Shown here piece after piece: positions 7,325 to 15,946 of a DNA stretch of 64,000 bases. Position numbers and translations under genes: made by a program. How positions within the stretch are numbered: the stretch's first letter is position 1; each line of letters opens with the position of its first letter. Below the pieces are notes generated by a model. It was not told the DNA's origin. It worked only from the letters and a program-made list of their open reading frames with translations, and made no database searches. This DNA comes from Pseudomonas cichorii (GTDB lineage: Bacteria; Pseudomonadota; Gammaproteobacteria; Pseudomonadales; Pseudomonadaceae): contig NZ_RBRE01000093.1 in the NCBI RefSeq assembly GCF_003700275.1, positions 45,278-109,277 of the forward strand, given 5' to 3'.

Positions 7325-9487
7325 GTGTCTCAGTTAAAAACCTTGATCCTGTTGGGACTGCTGTTTTTTGCAGGCAGCTTGCATGTTCAGGCCGCCGACG
7401 TGCCGGCTCTGCCTATGGCTGCAGCGGCTCCTGTCGACGACAAGGCCACCGAGAAAAAAGAGAAGACCGACAAGGCCGATGAAAAACCGGCAGACAAACC
7501 CGATGAAAAAGCCGCCGAGGCCGACCCCGCCGCTGCCGAGATACTGGTTCAGGGTGGTTTGCTCGGGGCGATCAGCACCAGCATCGACGACATTCAGAAG
7601 ACCCTCAACCTCGACGAAAGCCTGTGGGATGCCTGGCGCCTGCGGGCTGACCGGGCGGCCGACGAGATTGGCGATCTGGTCAACAAGCGCACGGCACGTT
7701 CTCCGTGGAGTGTCGTGGGCGACTTCCTGTTGTTGTCGGTGGTGTGGATGGGCGCATTTGCCGTACTGACAACATTGGGGCGTTTTCTGGCGATCCGCCT
7801 GAATCGACGTCCGTTTCTCCAGGTCCGCGAGCGCAGTCGGGCGCTGCTCAAATATGTACTGCCTTTCACCCTGCCTGCGGTCATCTGTCTGCCGTTGACG
7901 CTGTATGTCAGCCATTTCATGCCGAGCTCTGTGGGGCGTGCGCTGTCGCTGTGTTTTGCCTATGCGACCAGCAGCGGCATTGTTTCCACCTCGGTGCTGC
8001 TGTGCGTCGTCGTCATGTTCAACTCCGGCCACAAGCGTGCCGCCGTGCGCATGATTCGTCGCTACAGCCCGAAACCGTTGTTCGTCATCGGCTTTCTGGC
8101 AGCACTCAGCGATGCGCTGACCAGCCCGCAGATTGCAAGGCAACTGGGCAGCAACTTCACCACCAGCGTGTCGGTCTTCACCGGGCTGTTCGCTTCGGTC
8201 GTGTTCTGCATGCTGGTGATCAAGGTGCGGCGTCCCATTGCGCATCTGATCCGCAACCGCTCGTTGAACAGCCGCCTGGAGAGGCCCGCGCTACAGAAGT
8301 CCTTGAAGGTCTTCTCCAACCTTTGGCACTTGCCGATCCTGCTGATGATCCTGGTGTCGGCCATCAACCTGATCGGCGCCGGGGAGGACAGTCAGGAAGC
8401 GCTGCGTTGCGCACTGTTCACCACCTTGCTGCTGATTGCTACGGTATTCCTGAGCACGGTCTTCGAGCACTTTTTCAAGCAGTCCGAAGAACCGGGGCGT
8501 GGCGGGCATGTGTACAAGGCGCGCCTGCTCAGCCTGATGTATGCGGTGTTGCGCATTGTGCTGGCGGTGGCGTTCATCGAAATCCTGGGGCGGATCTGGG
8601 GTTTCTCGATGTTCGAGTTCGCCCAGCGCAATACCCTGGGACGGGTGATCAGCGACTCGCTGAGCAGTATCGGCCTGATCTTCCTGGTCACCTGGTTGCT
8701 GTGGGTGGTGCTCGACACGGCTATTCAGGAAGCTCTCAAACCGCCGCTCAACCATCGCAACGGACGTCAGCCCAGCACGCGGATCAAGACCATCCTGCCG
8801 CTGCTGCGCAATGCGGTGAAAATCATTCTGGTAGTGATCTGCTCGATCACCACCATGGCCAACCTGGGGATCAATGTCGCACCGCTGCTGGCCGGTGCCG
8901 GGGTAGTCGGTCTGGCCATCGGTTTCGGTTCGCAGCAACTTGTACAGGACGTGATCACCGGCTTGTTCATCATCATCGAAGACACCTTTTCCGTCGGCGA
9001 CTGGGTGGTGCTCAGCACTGGCCATTCCGGCTCGGTCGAAAGCCTGACGATCCGTACCGTGCGCCTGCGTGACGGCAAGGGGTTCGTGCATTCGGTGCCG
9101 TTCGGGCAGATCAAGGCGGTGACCAACCAGTCCCGGCAGTTCGCCTATGCGTTCTTCTCGGTGCAGTTCACCTATGACTCCGACATCGACGAAGCCCTGG
9201 CGCTGATTCGCGAGACCGGGCAGTCGATCTCCGAGGACATTCTGCTCAAGAACAACCTGCAAGGACCGCTGGAAGTGTTCGGGGTCGACCGCATGGACCT
9301 CAACGGCGTGGTCCTGACTGCCCAGTTCCGTACCTCGTCGGGCGGCCAGTACAGCGTGGGCCGTGCCTTCAACGAGCGGCTCAAGCGGCTTGTGGACAAG
9401 AATCCGGACGTGCGCTTTGCCCAGACTTATCCACAGGTGGTCATGAACCCGGGCGCAGCCCCGGCCCCGCAACCCGCCGCCGAGTAA
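7325..9487 (+). CDS. MscS-family mechanosensitive channel, YbiO-like
   Basis: Inner-membrane channel that opens under membrane tension to release solutes during osmotic downshock. The GTG at 7325 (720 residues) is chosen because AAGGAG lies about 8 nt upstream and the resulting N-terminus is a clean signal peptide ending near HVQAADV; an in-frame ATG at 7211 would bury it. A Lys/Glu/Ala-rich periplasmic linker follows, then many hydrophobic helices, and the MscS pore-lining helix and beta domain at about residues 520-620 (GAGVVGLAIGFGSQQLVQD, FSVGDWVVLSTGHSGSVE). Size and layout match E. coli YbiO (741 residues) rather than short MscS or MscK. It appears to be a single-gene transcript. Confidence 0.88.
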   Translation: MSQLKTLILLGLLFFAGSLHVQAADVPALPMAAAAPVDDKATEKKEKTDKADEKPADKPDEKAAEADPAAAEILVQGGLLGAISTSIDDIQKTLNLDESLWDAWRLRADRAADEIGDLVNKRTARSPWSVVGDFLLLSVVWMGAFAVLTTLGRFLAIRLNRRPFLQVRERSRALLKYVLPFTLPAVICLPLTLYVSHFMPSSVGRALSLCFAYATSSGIVSTSVLLCVVVMFNSGHKRAAVRMIRRYSPKPLFVIGFLAALSDALTSPQIARQLGSNFTTSVSVFTGLFASVVFCMLVIKVRRPIAHLIRNRSLNSRLERPALQKSLKVFSNLWHLPILLMILVSAINLIGAGEDSQEALRCALFTTLLLIATVFLSTVFEHFFKQSEEPGRGGHVYKARLLSLMYAVLRIVLAVAFIEILGRIWGFSMFEFAQRNTLGRVISDSLSSIGLIFLVTWLLWVVLDTAIQEALKPPLNHRNGRQPSTRIKTILPLLRNAVKIILVVICSITTMANLGINVAPLLAGAGVVGLAIGFGSQQLVQDVITGLFIIIEDTFSVGDWVVLSTGHSGSVESLTIRTVRLRDGKGFVHSVPFGQIKAVTNQSRQFAYAFFSVQFTYDSDIDEALALIRETGQSISEDILLKNNLQGPLEVFGVDRMDLNGVVLTAQFRTSSGGQYSVGRAFNERLKRLVDKNPDVRFAQTYPQVVMNPGAAPAPQPAAE

Positions 9488-9509
9488 GCTGTAAACACCG
9501 TCCTGACCT

Positions 9510-9566
9510 GTCGCGGGCAAGCCCCCTACCACAATGGATTGTGTGCATCCTGTGGGATGGGGGCGC
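9510..9566. repeat. REP-like imperfect palindrome
   Basis: GTCGCGGGCAAGCCCCCTACCACA and a roughly complementary TGTGGGATGGGGGC face each other around a short centre just after the channel gene. The first arm resembles the Pseudomonas REP consensus. It may also act as a transcript end for the channel gene. Confidence 0.45.
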
Positions 9567-9747
9567 TACGGCAGTTCCATGAATATGGCGCTTTTTCGAG
9601 AGTGAATTCGTTCCTGTGCAGTCTGTTTTCAGCGCCGCATGATCGAGTACCCGTGGCAACTGTTGGGTGATAGCGGTCAACGTGGTATGTTTGCAGACGT
9701 TTTTCACCTGATTACTTGATGATTCTGATACCGAGCCTGCTGACTCT

Positions 9748-10632
9748 ATGCGAATGCGCCTTATGCTATTGGGCGGCGGGAATGCCCTCGGGCAAGCGCT
9801 GATTCGTCTGGGTGCCGAGGAAGACATTGGTTTCCTCGCGCCGCGTCCCCCGCAAGACGGCTGGGATGCAGCGAGCCTGACGCAACTGCTCGATGACACC
9901 CGTCCCGATGCCTTGATCAACCTTGCTTACTACTTCGACTGGTTTCAGGCGGAGACAGTGGGTGAGGCGCGTCTGACCCAACAGGAACGCTCAGTCGAGC
10001 GCCTGGCCGAATTGTGTCAGCACCACAACATCGTTCTTGTGCAACCTTCCAGCTATCGAGTGTTCGATGGCTCGCGGGCAACGGCCTACAGCGAAAAGGA
10101 CGACCCTGTTCCCCTGGGCCTGCGTGGCCAGGCCTTGTGGCGCATCGAGCAGAGCGTGCGTGCGGCCTGCCCGCAACATGTGTTGGTGCGTTTTGGCTGG
10201 TTGCTGGACGACAGCGCCGACGGTGTACTGGGCCGTTTCCTGACTCGTGCCGAAAAGCCTGACGAATTGCTGCTGGCCGATGACCGCCGCGGCAACCCGA
10301 CACCCGTCGACGATGCTGCCCGAGTGCTCATCTCCATACTCAAGCAGCTCGATTGCGAAGCGCCATTGTGGGGTACTTACCACTACGCGGGGCATGAGGC
10401 CACGACGCCTCTGGCGCTGGGGCAGGCGGTTCTCACCGAGGCGCGGCTGATGCATCCGCTGGCTATCGAGTCGCCCACTGCGCAAGCTCACGCCGCCCGT
10501 CCCGATGCCGCGGAAGAGCCGCAGCATGGCGTACTGGCCTGCAAGAAGATTCTCCACACTTTCGGTATCAAGCCGCGCGCCTGGCGTGCGGGCTTGCCAA
10601 GCCTGCTGGATCGGTACTATCGACATGTCTGA
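9748..10632 (+). CDS. RmlD-like sugar-nucleotide reductase/epimerase-fold protein
   Basis: 294-residue NAD(P)-binding protein of the extended SDR, RmlD-like group. The N-terminus has a Rossmann motif (MLLGGGNALGQAL) and VQPSSYRVFDG corresponds to the strand before the RmlD active site, where a Tyr is expected; the usual YGxxK is not obvious (AYSEKDDPVPLGLRGQALW), so catalytic activity is uncertain. The next gene, an epimerase, starts 8 bp before its stop, so the two are translated together. The pair is conserved beside the OprG/zinc locus in P. aeruginosa (around PA4068-PA4069, from memory). The sugar substrate is unknown. Confidence 0.75.
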   Translation: MRMRLMLLGGGNALGQALIRLGAEEDIGFLAPRPPQDGWDAASLTQLLDDTRPDALINLAYYFDWFQAETVGEARLTQQERSVERLAELCQHHNIVLVQPSSYRVFDGSRATAYSEKDDPVPLGLRGQALWRIEQSVRAACPQHVLVRFGWLLDDSADGVLGRFLTRAEKPDELLLADDRRGNPTPVDDAARVLISILKQLDCEAPLWGTYHYAGHEATTPLALGQAVLTEARLMHPLAIESPTAQAHAARPDAAEEPQHGVLACKKILHTFGIKPRAWRAGLPSLLDRYYRHV

Positions 10633-11554
10633 CGCTCCAATCCTGATTACCGGCGGTGCGGGCTTCATCGGCTCGCACCTGGCCGACGCCTTGCTGGCCC
10701 AGGGGTATGCGGTACGCATCCTCGATGATCTTTCAACCGGCAAGCGCAGCAACCTGCAGATGGCTAACCCGCGTCTGGAACTGATCGAGGGCGATGTCGC
10801 CGACAGCGCCCTGGTGACCCGCGCGGCCCAGGGCTGTCAGGCAGTCGTGCACCTGGCTGCGGTGGCTTCGGTACAGGCGTCGGTGGAAGATCCGGTCAAG
10901 ACCCATCAGAGCAACTTCATTGGCACCCTGAATGTCTGCGAAGCCATGCGCGAGGCCGGCATCAAGCGTGTCCTGTTCGCCTCCAGTGCGGCGGTGTACG
11001 GCAACAATGGCGAAGGCGAGTCGATCACCGAAGATACGCTCAAGGCACCGCTGACGCCGTATGCCTCGGACAAGCTGGCCAGCGAGCAGTACCTGGACTT
11101 CTATCGCCGTCAGCATGGCTTTGAGCCGGTAGTGTTTCGCTTCTTCAACATCTTCGGCCCGCGCCAGGATCCATCGTCACCGTATTCCGGGGTGATCAGC
11201 ATCTTTGCCGAGCGCGCAGAAAAGGGCCTGCCGATCACGGTGTTTGGCGATGGCGAGCAGACCCGGGATTTCTTCTACATCGGTGATCTGACCCGACTGT
11301 TGATCCAGGCGCTGGAGCAACCGGCTCCAGCCGAAGGCGCGATCAACGTCGGCTTGAACAAGGCCACCTCGCTCAACGAGCTGTTGGCGGCGCTCTCGCA
11401 AGTGATCGGCCAATTGCCGCCAGTCAGCTATCAGGCACCGCGTTCCGGCGACATTCGTCATTCACGGGCGGATAACCAGCGGCTGCTGGAGCGTTTTACG
11501 CTGGCAGAGTCGACCCCTCTGGGTGTCGGCTTGGCTCGATTGCTGGAGCGTTGA
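10625..11554 (+). CDS. NAD-dependent nucleotide-sugar epimerase/dehydratase (GalE-like)
   Basis: 309-residue extended SDR. The start ATG 10625 overlaps the upstream gene by 8 bp; a longer frame from 10505 only shadows that gene. The cofactor motif is GGAGFIGSHLAD, the catalytic Ser lies in FASSAAVYG and the YxxxK in YASDKLASEQY. RFFNIFGPRQDPSSPYSGV is typical of UDP-glucose/UDP-GlcNAc 4-epimerases. It acts in the cytoplasm on a nucleotide sugar, likely for surface polysaccharide or LPS, but no glycosyltransferases lie nearby to fix the pathway. Confidence 0.82.
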   Translation: MSDAPILITGGAGFIGSHLADALLAQGYAVRILDDLSTGKRSNLQMANPRLELIEGDVADSALVTRAAQGCQAVVHLAAVASVQASVEDPVKTHQSNFIGTLNVCEAMREAGIKRVLFASSAAVYGNNGEGESITEDTLKAPLTPYASDKLASEQYLDFYRRQHGFEPVVFRFFNIFGPRQDPSSPYSGVISIFAERAEKGLPITVFGDGEQTRDFFYIGDLTRLLIQALEQPAPAEGAINVGLNKATSLNELLAALSQVIGQLPPVSYQAPRSGDIRHSRADNQRLLERFTLAESTPLGVGLARLLER

Positions 11555-11579
11555 GTTCCTGAGCCAACTGCGTTTGTGA

Positions 11580-11732
11580 ATGCATTACAAAAAAGGTGAC
11601 CGCTGGCAATCGGGGCCAACGGTTACGTCAAACCCAAGTACTTTCGTGATATTGCCTGATGAGCTGGAAGAACTGGCAGGCATCTCTATCGTGCATGTAG
11701 ACGGTGCGCTGTTTCAAATAACTCGTGATTAG
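11580..11732 (+). CDS. Small ORF of 50 residues, unknown
   Basis: An ATG at 11580 opens a 50-residue frame (MHYKKGDRWQSG ... LFQITRD) in the 240-bp gap after the epimerase, ending 11 bp before a terminator hairpin. The composition is protein-like (VILPDELEELAGISIVHVDG), but I recognise no family and see no clear ribosome binding site. It may be the tail of a decayed gene rather than a functional one. Confidence 0.3.
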   Translation: MHYKKGDRWQSGPTVTSNPSTFVILPDELEELAGISIVHVDGALFQITRD

Positions 11733-11743
11733 TCCACAACGAC

Positions 11744-11768
11744 AAAGGCACCCGAACAGGGTGCCTTT
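11744..11768. terminator. Rho-independent-type hairpin between the epimerase and ompW genes
   Basis: AAAGGCACCC and GGGTGCCTTT form a perfect 10-bp stem around GAACA. It lies between convergent genes and probably ends ompW transcription on the minus strand, where TTTGTCGTTGT follows the stem; it may work in both directions. Confidence 0.75.
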
Positions 11769-11795
11769 GAATGTTAGTGGCTTGTGCTGCGGGTA

Positions 11796-12482
11796 TCAGA
11801 ACTTGTAACCCACGCCGACCATGTAGACCCATGGATCGATGTCCACATCGACCTTGGTCTTGCCGACGCCGAGGCCGGCTGGACCGTCCATGGAGGCTTC
11901 GGTGTCGATATCGACATACCAGACCGAAGCGTTGAGCATGATGTTGTCGGTGAGCATATAGTCCATGCCCACCTGGCCAGCCAGACCGACCGAGTCCTTG
12001 AGCTTGAGGTTGCTGAAGCCCTGAGCCTCGCGAGCGCCGGTCAGGTCGGTGTCAAAGAACGTGGTGTAGTTGATACCGATGCCTGCATAAGGCTGAAACT
12101 TCGAGGAAGGCTCCATCGGGTAGTACTGCAGGGACAGGGTCGGTGGCAGGTGTTTGATATCGGCGAGTTTGCCATCGAGTCCGCCACCCAGGCCGCTGAC
12201 CGACACGGTGTGGTTGAAAGGCGTCGCTGCCAGCAGTTCGATACCGACATGCGAGGTCAGCATGTAGGCAAAGGTCAGGCCGAGCTGGGTATTGCCATCG
12301 ACGCTTGCCTTGGTTCCGGAAGCTTTGGTGCCATCGAGCCTCAGCTCGCCACTGTCTTCGCGAGGGTCGACATGCGCAGCGCCAGCACGGACGATGAAGT
12401 CGCCGGCCTCGTGAGCCTGGGCGGCGATAGGTGCGGCGATTGCGAGCGCTATGAGTGAGGCGCGAAGCAAATTCTTGTTCAT
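11796..12482 (-). CDS. ompW: OmpW-family outer-membrane channel (OprG type)
   Basis: 228-residue outer-membrane beta-barrel for small hydrophobic molecules. The start is ATG 12482 (MNKNLLRASLIALAIAA), with GGAG about 9 nt upstream; the signal peptide ends at AQAHEAG. Family marks are FIVRAGAAHVDP, the LPPTLSLQYYP strand and the terminal aromatic GVGYKF needed for barrel assembly. It is the neighbour of the zinc operon and the epimerase pair, as oprG is in P. aeruginosa (PA4067). A possible Anr/FNR site lies upstream at 12546, which would fit anaerobic control known for oprG. Confidence 0.92.
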   Translation of the reverse strand: MNKNLLRASLIALAIAAPIAAQAHEAGDFIVRAGAAHVDPREDSGELRLDGTKASGTKASVDGNTQLGLTFAYMLTSHVGIELLAATPFNHTVSVSGLGGGLDGKLADIKHLPPTLSLQYYPMEPSSKFQPYAGIGINYTTFFDTDLTGAREAQGFSNLKLKDSVGLAGQVGMDYMLTDNIMLNASVWYVDIDTEASMDGPAGLGVGKTKVDVDIDPWVYMVGVGYKF

Positions 12483-12545
12483 GGGTGGCTCCAAGGGGTC
12501 AGTAAGTTATATGGGCTAATGTTAAAGCGCTGTTTTGAGGCGACT

Positions 12546-12559
12546 TTGATACAGCTCAA
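12546..12559 (-). promoter_or_regulatory. Candidate Anr/FNR box upstream of ompW
   Basis: TTGAT-ACAG-CTCAA differs from the Anr/FNR consensus TTGAT-N4-ATCAA at one position. It is centred about 70 bp before the ompW ATG. A -10-like TAACAT (minus strand, 12519-12524) would give a start near 12511, placing the box close to -41.5. oprG of P. aeruginosa is Anr-dependent; control here is inferred. Confidence 0.4.
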
Positions 12560-12587
12560 TGAAATCGCTGAGGACCCTTGCAAGGGC

Positions 12588-13109
12588 TCATGAATCCGGC
12601 AACTCGTAGACAAATATCTTGTCTGCCTGCATCTGATAACCCGCTTCTGCCAGCTCGCTGGTCGATGACTTTGCCTGCATCGGCCCTTCGACCCAATACG
12701 GCTGGTACAGCTCATCGACCTTCACACCCAGTTCACTGGTGACGTGCACGATCTGGTTGGCGGGCGGCGGCGGAACATGGATGCAGGCACCGAAATACGG
12801 CACCAGCAAAAACTCCGTCACTCGTCCTTCCTCGCTGACCTCAAGTGGCACGATATAGCCCGGCAGACGTACCAGCTTGCCATCCAGTGCCTTGACGACC
12901 GGCGCATGGGGAGCAAGTTGTCTGGCTGCCGGCGCCGACTCCATAGTCAGCGCATCGGACAGCTTCGACATGTCGTGCAGCGGTGCGGTAACGGGCTCCA
13001 CGACAGGTGCATCAGGCGGAATCATGTCATTCCAGGTCAGCTCGCGCGGCTCGGCGGCCCACACCGAAGTGCTGGCCGAAAGCAGCAGGGATATCAGCAA
13101 GCGCCGCAT
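12588..13109 (-). CDS. DUF3299 periplasmic protein of the zinc operon
   Basis: 173 residues with a signal peptide (MRRLLISLLLSASTSVWAAE). ATG 13109 is chosen over upstream ATGs because GAGGAG lies 7 nt before it. The conserved DUF3299 core is visible: LPGYIVPLE, VTEFLLVPYFGACIHVPPPP and a PYWVEGP segment. The Cys-Ile-His of GACIHVPPPP could bind metal. It is the last gene behind the ABC transporter genes, 11 bp after the permease stop, matching the fourth gene of the Zur-controlled PA4063-PA4066 operon. The molecular role is not established. Confidence 0.85.
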   Translation of the reverse strand: MRRLLISLLLSASTSVWAAEPRELTWNDMIPPDAPVVEPVTAPLHDMSKLSDALTMESAPAARQLAPHAPVVKALDGKLVRLPGYIVPLEVSEEGRVTEFLLVPYFGACIHVPPPPANQIVHVTSELGVKVDELYQPYWVEGPMQAKSSTSELAEAGYQMQADKIFVYELPDS

Positions 13110-13120
13110 GGTGAAGCTCC

Positions 13121-14386
13121 TCATAAGCGAATCGACAGTCCATCGGCCAGCGATTGCCTGTAGGCTCGCCATGCTGGCACGGTTCCCATCAACAGCGCAG
13201 CGGCCAGAATGCCACCGAGCAATTTCCATTCATATTGGCCAGGTGGCATAGACGAGAGGTACAAACCGTAACTGTTTTGTACAAAGTCCTGCGCCAGCGC
13301 AATGCCGAGATAGAGCAGTGCAAGGCCGCTGATGACTCCCGCCAGCGCCAGGGCAAAGGCTTCGAGAATCAGCAGGCTTGCGATATGCCAGGGACGTGCG
13401 CCGACCGATCTCAAGATGGCCATTTCCCGACGGCGCTCGTTCAGGCTGGTAAGAATCGCCGTCAGCATACCAATCAGACCGGTCAGCACAACAAACAGGG
13501 AAATCACGAACAGGGCTTTCTCGGCGGTGCCCATCAGGCTCCACAATTCCTGCAAGGCCACGCCCGGCAGAATCGCCAGCAGCGGCTCGCCGCGGAATTC
13601 ATTGATCTCGCGTTGCAGGCTGAAGGTTGCGATCTTGCTGTTCAAACCGAGCATGACCGCCGTGATCGCCGTGGGCGTGAGGTCCATGTTGCGCGCCTGA
13701 TCGGCTGAGATACGTTGGTTGCCCCGTGCTGGCGCACCGTTGTGCCAGTCGATATGAATGGCCTCCATGCCGCCCAGGCTGATATGCAGGGTGCGGTCGA
13801 CCGGCGTTCCGGTCGGTTTGAGGATGCCGACTACCGTGAAGGGCTTGTCGTCGTGCTTGACCAGACTGATCGCGGCCACGCCATGGGCCAGGACCAGTTT
13901 GTCGCCCAGCTTGTACTGCAGCGCCCTGGCGACTTCAGCGCCGAGTACCACTTCAAATGGATCGGTCTGGAAGGCGCGACCAACGGCCAGTGCCAGATGC
14001 TGCTGACGGCCGTATTGGTAATTCTCGAAATAGGATTCGTTGGTGCCCATCACCCGGTAGCCGCGATGGGAGTCGCCCAGGGAAATCGGGATCGCCCATT
14101 TGACCTGCTTGTTATTGGCCAGTTGCTCGAAGCTGTCCCAGCGAATGTTGTTGGTCGCATTGCCGATACGGAACACCGAGTAGAGCAGCAGGTTGATCGA
14201 GCCGGAGCGGGCGCCGACGATCAGGTCCGTGCCACTGATGGTGCTGGCGAAACTGGCGCGGGCTTCGGTGCGTACGCGCTCGACGGCCAACAGCAGGCAG
14301 ACCGACAGGGCGATGGCGAAAACGGTGAGGAATGCGGTGAAGCGGCGGTTGGCCAGACTGGCCATTGCCAGGCGAAACAGATACAT
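13121..14386 (-). CDS. FtsX/MacB-like ABC transporter permease
   Basis: 421-residue inner-membrane subunit. The start ATG 14386 follows the ATPase stop after one base, with GGAGG in the overlap region; a longer frame to 14551 only shadows the ATPase gene. One N-terminal helix (TAFLTVFAIALSVCLLLAV), a large periplasmic domain of about 230 residues, then three C-terminal helices give the MacB/LolE topology. The cytoplasmic motif TSLNERRREMAILRSVGA is the FtsX-family signature that couples to the ATPase. It pairs with the gene at 14388. In P. aeruginosa this transporter is zinc-responsive; the cargo is unknown. Confidence 0.88.
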   Translation of the reverse strand: MYLFRLAMASLANRRFTAFLTVFAIALSVCLLLAVERVRTEARASFASTISGTDLIVGARSGSINLLLYSVFRIGNATNNIRWDSFEQLANNKQVKWAIPISLGDSHRGYRVMGTNESYFENYQYGRQQHLALAVGRAFQTDPFEVVLGAEVARALQYKLGDKLVLAHGVAAISLVKHDDKPFTVVGILKPTGTPVDRTLHISLGGMEAIHIDWHNGAPARGNQRISADQARNMDLTPTAITAVMLGLNSKIATFSLQREINEFRGEPLLAILPGVALQELWSLMGTAEKALFVISLFVVLTGLIGMLTAILTSLNERRREMAILRSVGARPWHIASLLILEAFALALAGVISGLALLYLGIALAQDFVQNSYGLYLSSMPPGQYEWKLLGGILAAALLMGTVPAWRAYRQSLADGLSIRL

Positions 14387-14387
14387 C

Positions 14388-15098
14388 TCAAACCTCCACG
14401 TTGACGGCAGCTCGATTGAGTTCGGACAGCGACAGGTTGCGGTCGAACAGCGGCGCCAGACTCTGGTCGTGGCTGACGAACAGCAGACTGGAACCGGCTT
14501 CGCGGCATTCGGCGAACAACAGCTGGATAAACGATTCCCGGGTGTCGGCATCCAGTGCCGAAGTGGGCTCGTCGGCGATCACCAGTTCCGGCTGGCCGAT
14601 CAGCGCGCGTGCTGCAGCAACCCGTTGTTGCTGGCCGATGGACAATGAACCGGCGCGGCGGCTCAGCAAGGCCGGATCTTTCAGGCCCAGATGCGCGAGC
14701 AGCGTGCTGGTGGCTTGTTCAACGCTGCCATGGCGCTGTTTCGCCCGCTCGGCACGAACCCTGGAAAAGTGGCAGGGCAGCTCGACGTTTTCCCGTACCG
14801 AGAGAAACGGCAACAGGTTGAACTGCTGGAAGATATAGCCGGTGTGATCGACCCGAAAGCGATCCCGTGCGCCCGCCGACAATTGCGACAACTCCTGGCC
14901 CAGCAGCCGAATGCTGCCGCGCACCGGTTTCTGGACGCCGCCCAGCAGGCCCAGCAAGGTGGTCTTGCCACTGCCGCTCGGGCCTTTGAGGAAAAGTGTC
15001 TCGCCCGGTTCCAGGCGAAACGCCGGGATATCCAGCAATTGCGGATGACCCGGCCAGTTGAAGCTCAGGTCCGACAGCTCGATAAGTGCTTGGGTCAT
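14388..15098 (-). CDS. ABC transporter ATP-binding protein (LolD/MacB type)
   Basis: 236-residue ATPase starting at ATG 15098. Walker A is GPSGSGKTT, the signature loop is LSIGQQQR (Ile replaces the usual first Gly of LSGGQ), Walker B is LVIADEPTSALD and the switch His is in FVSHDQ. The ERLGIRPHQ-like LolD tail is absent, so it is not LolD itself. It energises the FtsX-like permease encoded next. It lies 64 bp downstream of the ZrgA-like gene, separated by a hairpin that may reduce its expression relative to that gene. Confidence 0.9.
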   Translation of the reverse strand: MTQALIELSDLSFNWPGHPQLLDIPAFRLEPGETLFLKGPSGSGKTTLLGLLGGVQKPVRGSIRLLGQELSQLSAGARDRFRVDHTGYIFQQFNLLPFLSVRENVELPCHFSRVRAERAKQRHGSVEQATSTLLAHLGLKDPALLSRRAGSLSIGQQQRVAAARALIGQPELVIADEPTSALDADTRESFIQLLFAECREAGSSLLFVSHDQSLAPLFDRNLSLSELNRAAVNVEV

Positions 15099-15116
15099 GG
15101 CCACGCTCGTGCTTGA

Positions 15117-15143
15117 AAGTAAAAGACCGGGCCAGGCCCGGTC
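15117..15143 (-). terminator. Hairpin with U-run after the ZrgA-like gene (intra-operon attenuator)
   Basis: On the minus strand GACCGGGCC and GGCCCGGTC pair almost without a loop (the inner pairs must open) and are followed by TTTTAC. It starts 20 nt after the stop of the gene at 15163 and ends 19 nt before the ATPase start. It likely lets most transcripts end after the zinc-binding protein gene, with partial read-through into the transporter. Confidence 0.6.
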
Positions 15144-15162
15144 GTTGTATTGCAGGAACTCA

Positions 15163-15747
15163 TCAGAACTTGAGCGATGGATTCGTCGCAAGCACTTCTG
15201 CGCCTGACTGGCCGCTTGGCGAGATCATTTGTACCTGAAGCTTTTTGGTGTCGGGGAAGGTCAGGAAGATCTGCGACAGGTCGAGCTTTTTCAGAATCGC
15301 CGGTGCATCACAGATGAATTTGTAATGGCCCTTGATTTCGCTGTGTTCGTGATGCTCTTCGCCAGCCTTGGCGTGTTCGTCATGATCGTCATCCTTGTCA
15401 CCGAACAGCGGGCTTTCGAGCTTCACCGAGGTGGCCGAGCAGTTGGCGGCATCCGAGATGCTGAACAGCGCATTGGGCTTGAGCAGTTGCTCGCGAGCCT
15501 TGGCCAGTTTTGCCTTGTCTTCGGCGGAAGTCGCTTCATGCTCGAAGCCGACAATGTTCATCGCCGGGCTCTCGAATTCCAGCTCCAGATTCTTGCCGGA
15601 AAGCACCACATCCAGACGACCTACGCCATGCTCATGTGCGCCCAGGCTGCCGTGCTCGTGTTCGTGGTCATGATCGTGTGTTTCGGCAGCGTTGACGACA
15701 GCCAGTGGCAGCAGGGCGAAGGGTAGGGCGAGAAGCAGACGGCGCAT
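15163..15747 (-). CDS. ZrgA-like (DUF2796) His-rich periplasmic zinc-binding protein
   Basis: 194 residues with a signal peptide ending at VNAAETHD. Two His/Asp clusters bind metal: HDHDHEHEHGSLGAHEHG just after the signal and DDDHDEHAKAGEEHHEHS near residue 125. The DUF2796 core (FESPAMNIVGFEHEA, FKF-type end) identifies it as the ZrgA/PA4063 family, a periplasmic zinc carrier expressed under zinc shortage. It is the first gene of a minus-strand operon with the ABC genes and DUF3299, and a Zur-like palindrome lies 30 bp upstream of its ATG. Confidence 0.88.
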   Translation of the reverse strand: MRRLLLALPFALLPLAVVNAAETHDHDHEHEHGSLGAHEHGVGRLDVVLSGKNLELEFESPAMNIVGFEHEATSAEDKAKLAKAREQLLKPNALFSISDAANCSATSVKLESPLFGDKDDDHDEHAKAGEEHHEHSEIKGHYKFICDAPAILKKLDLSQIFLTFPDTKKLQVQMISPSGQSGAEVLATNPSLKF

Positions 15748-15776
15748 GACGGACTCCGAAGATGATTGGGAAGAAT

Positions 15777-15798
15777 CTGTTATGTGATCTTATAACAG
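15777..15798. promoter_or_regulatory. Candidate Zur operator upstream of the zinc operon
   Basis: CTGTTAT-N8-ATAACAG is a perfect 7-bp dyad resembling the Zur box (TGTTATA/TATAACA type). It is 30-51 bp before the ATG of the ZrgA-like gene, where a Zur repressor would cover the promoter. The homologous P. aeruginosa operon is Zur-controlled. Confidence 0.65.
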
Positions 15799-15946
15799 TT
15801 GGCGGCGCGATGATCCGTTTTTTATCCGCGCCGGTGATTTGGCATACCGTACCAGCAGGTTATGCCGAAGCAATCTCATGGCGCCTGAAATTCCTCCTAC
15901 CGTCAAATGAAGAGGGCGCAGGGATCGAAATCTCAGGGAGAGAGCC

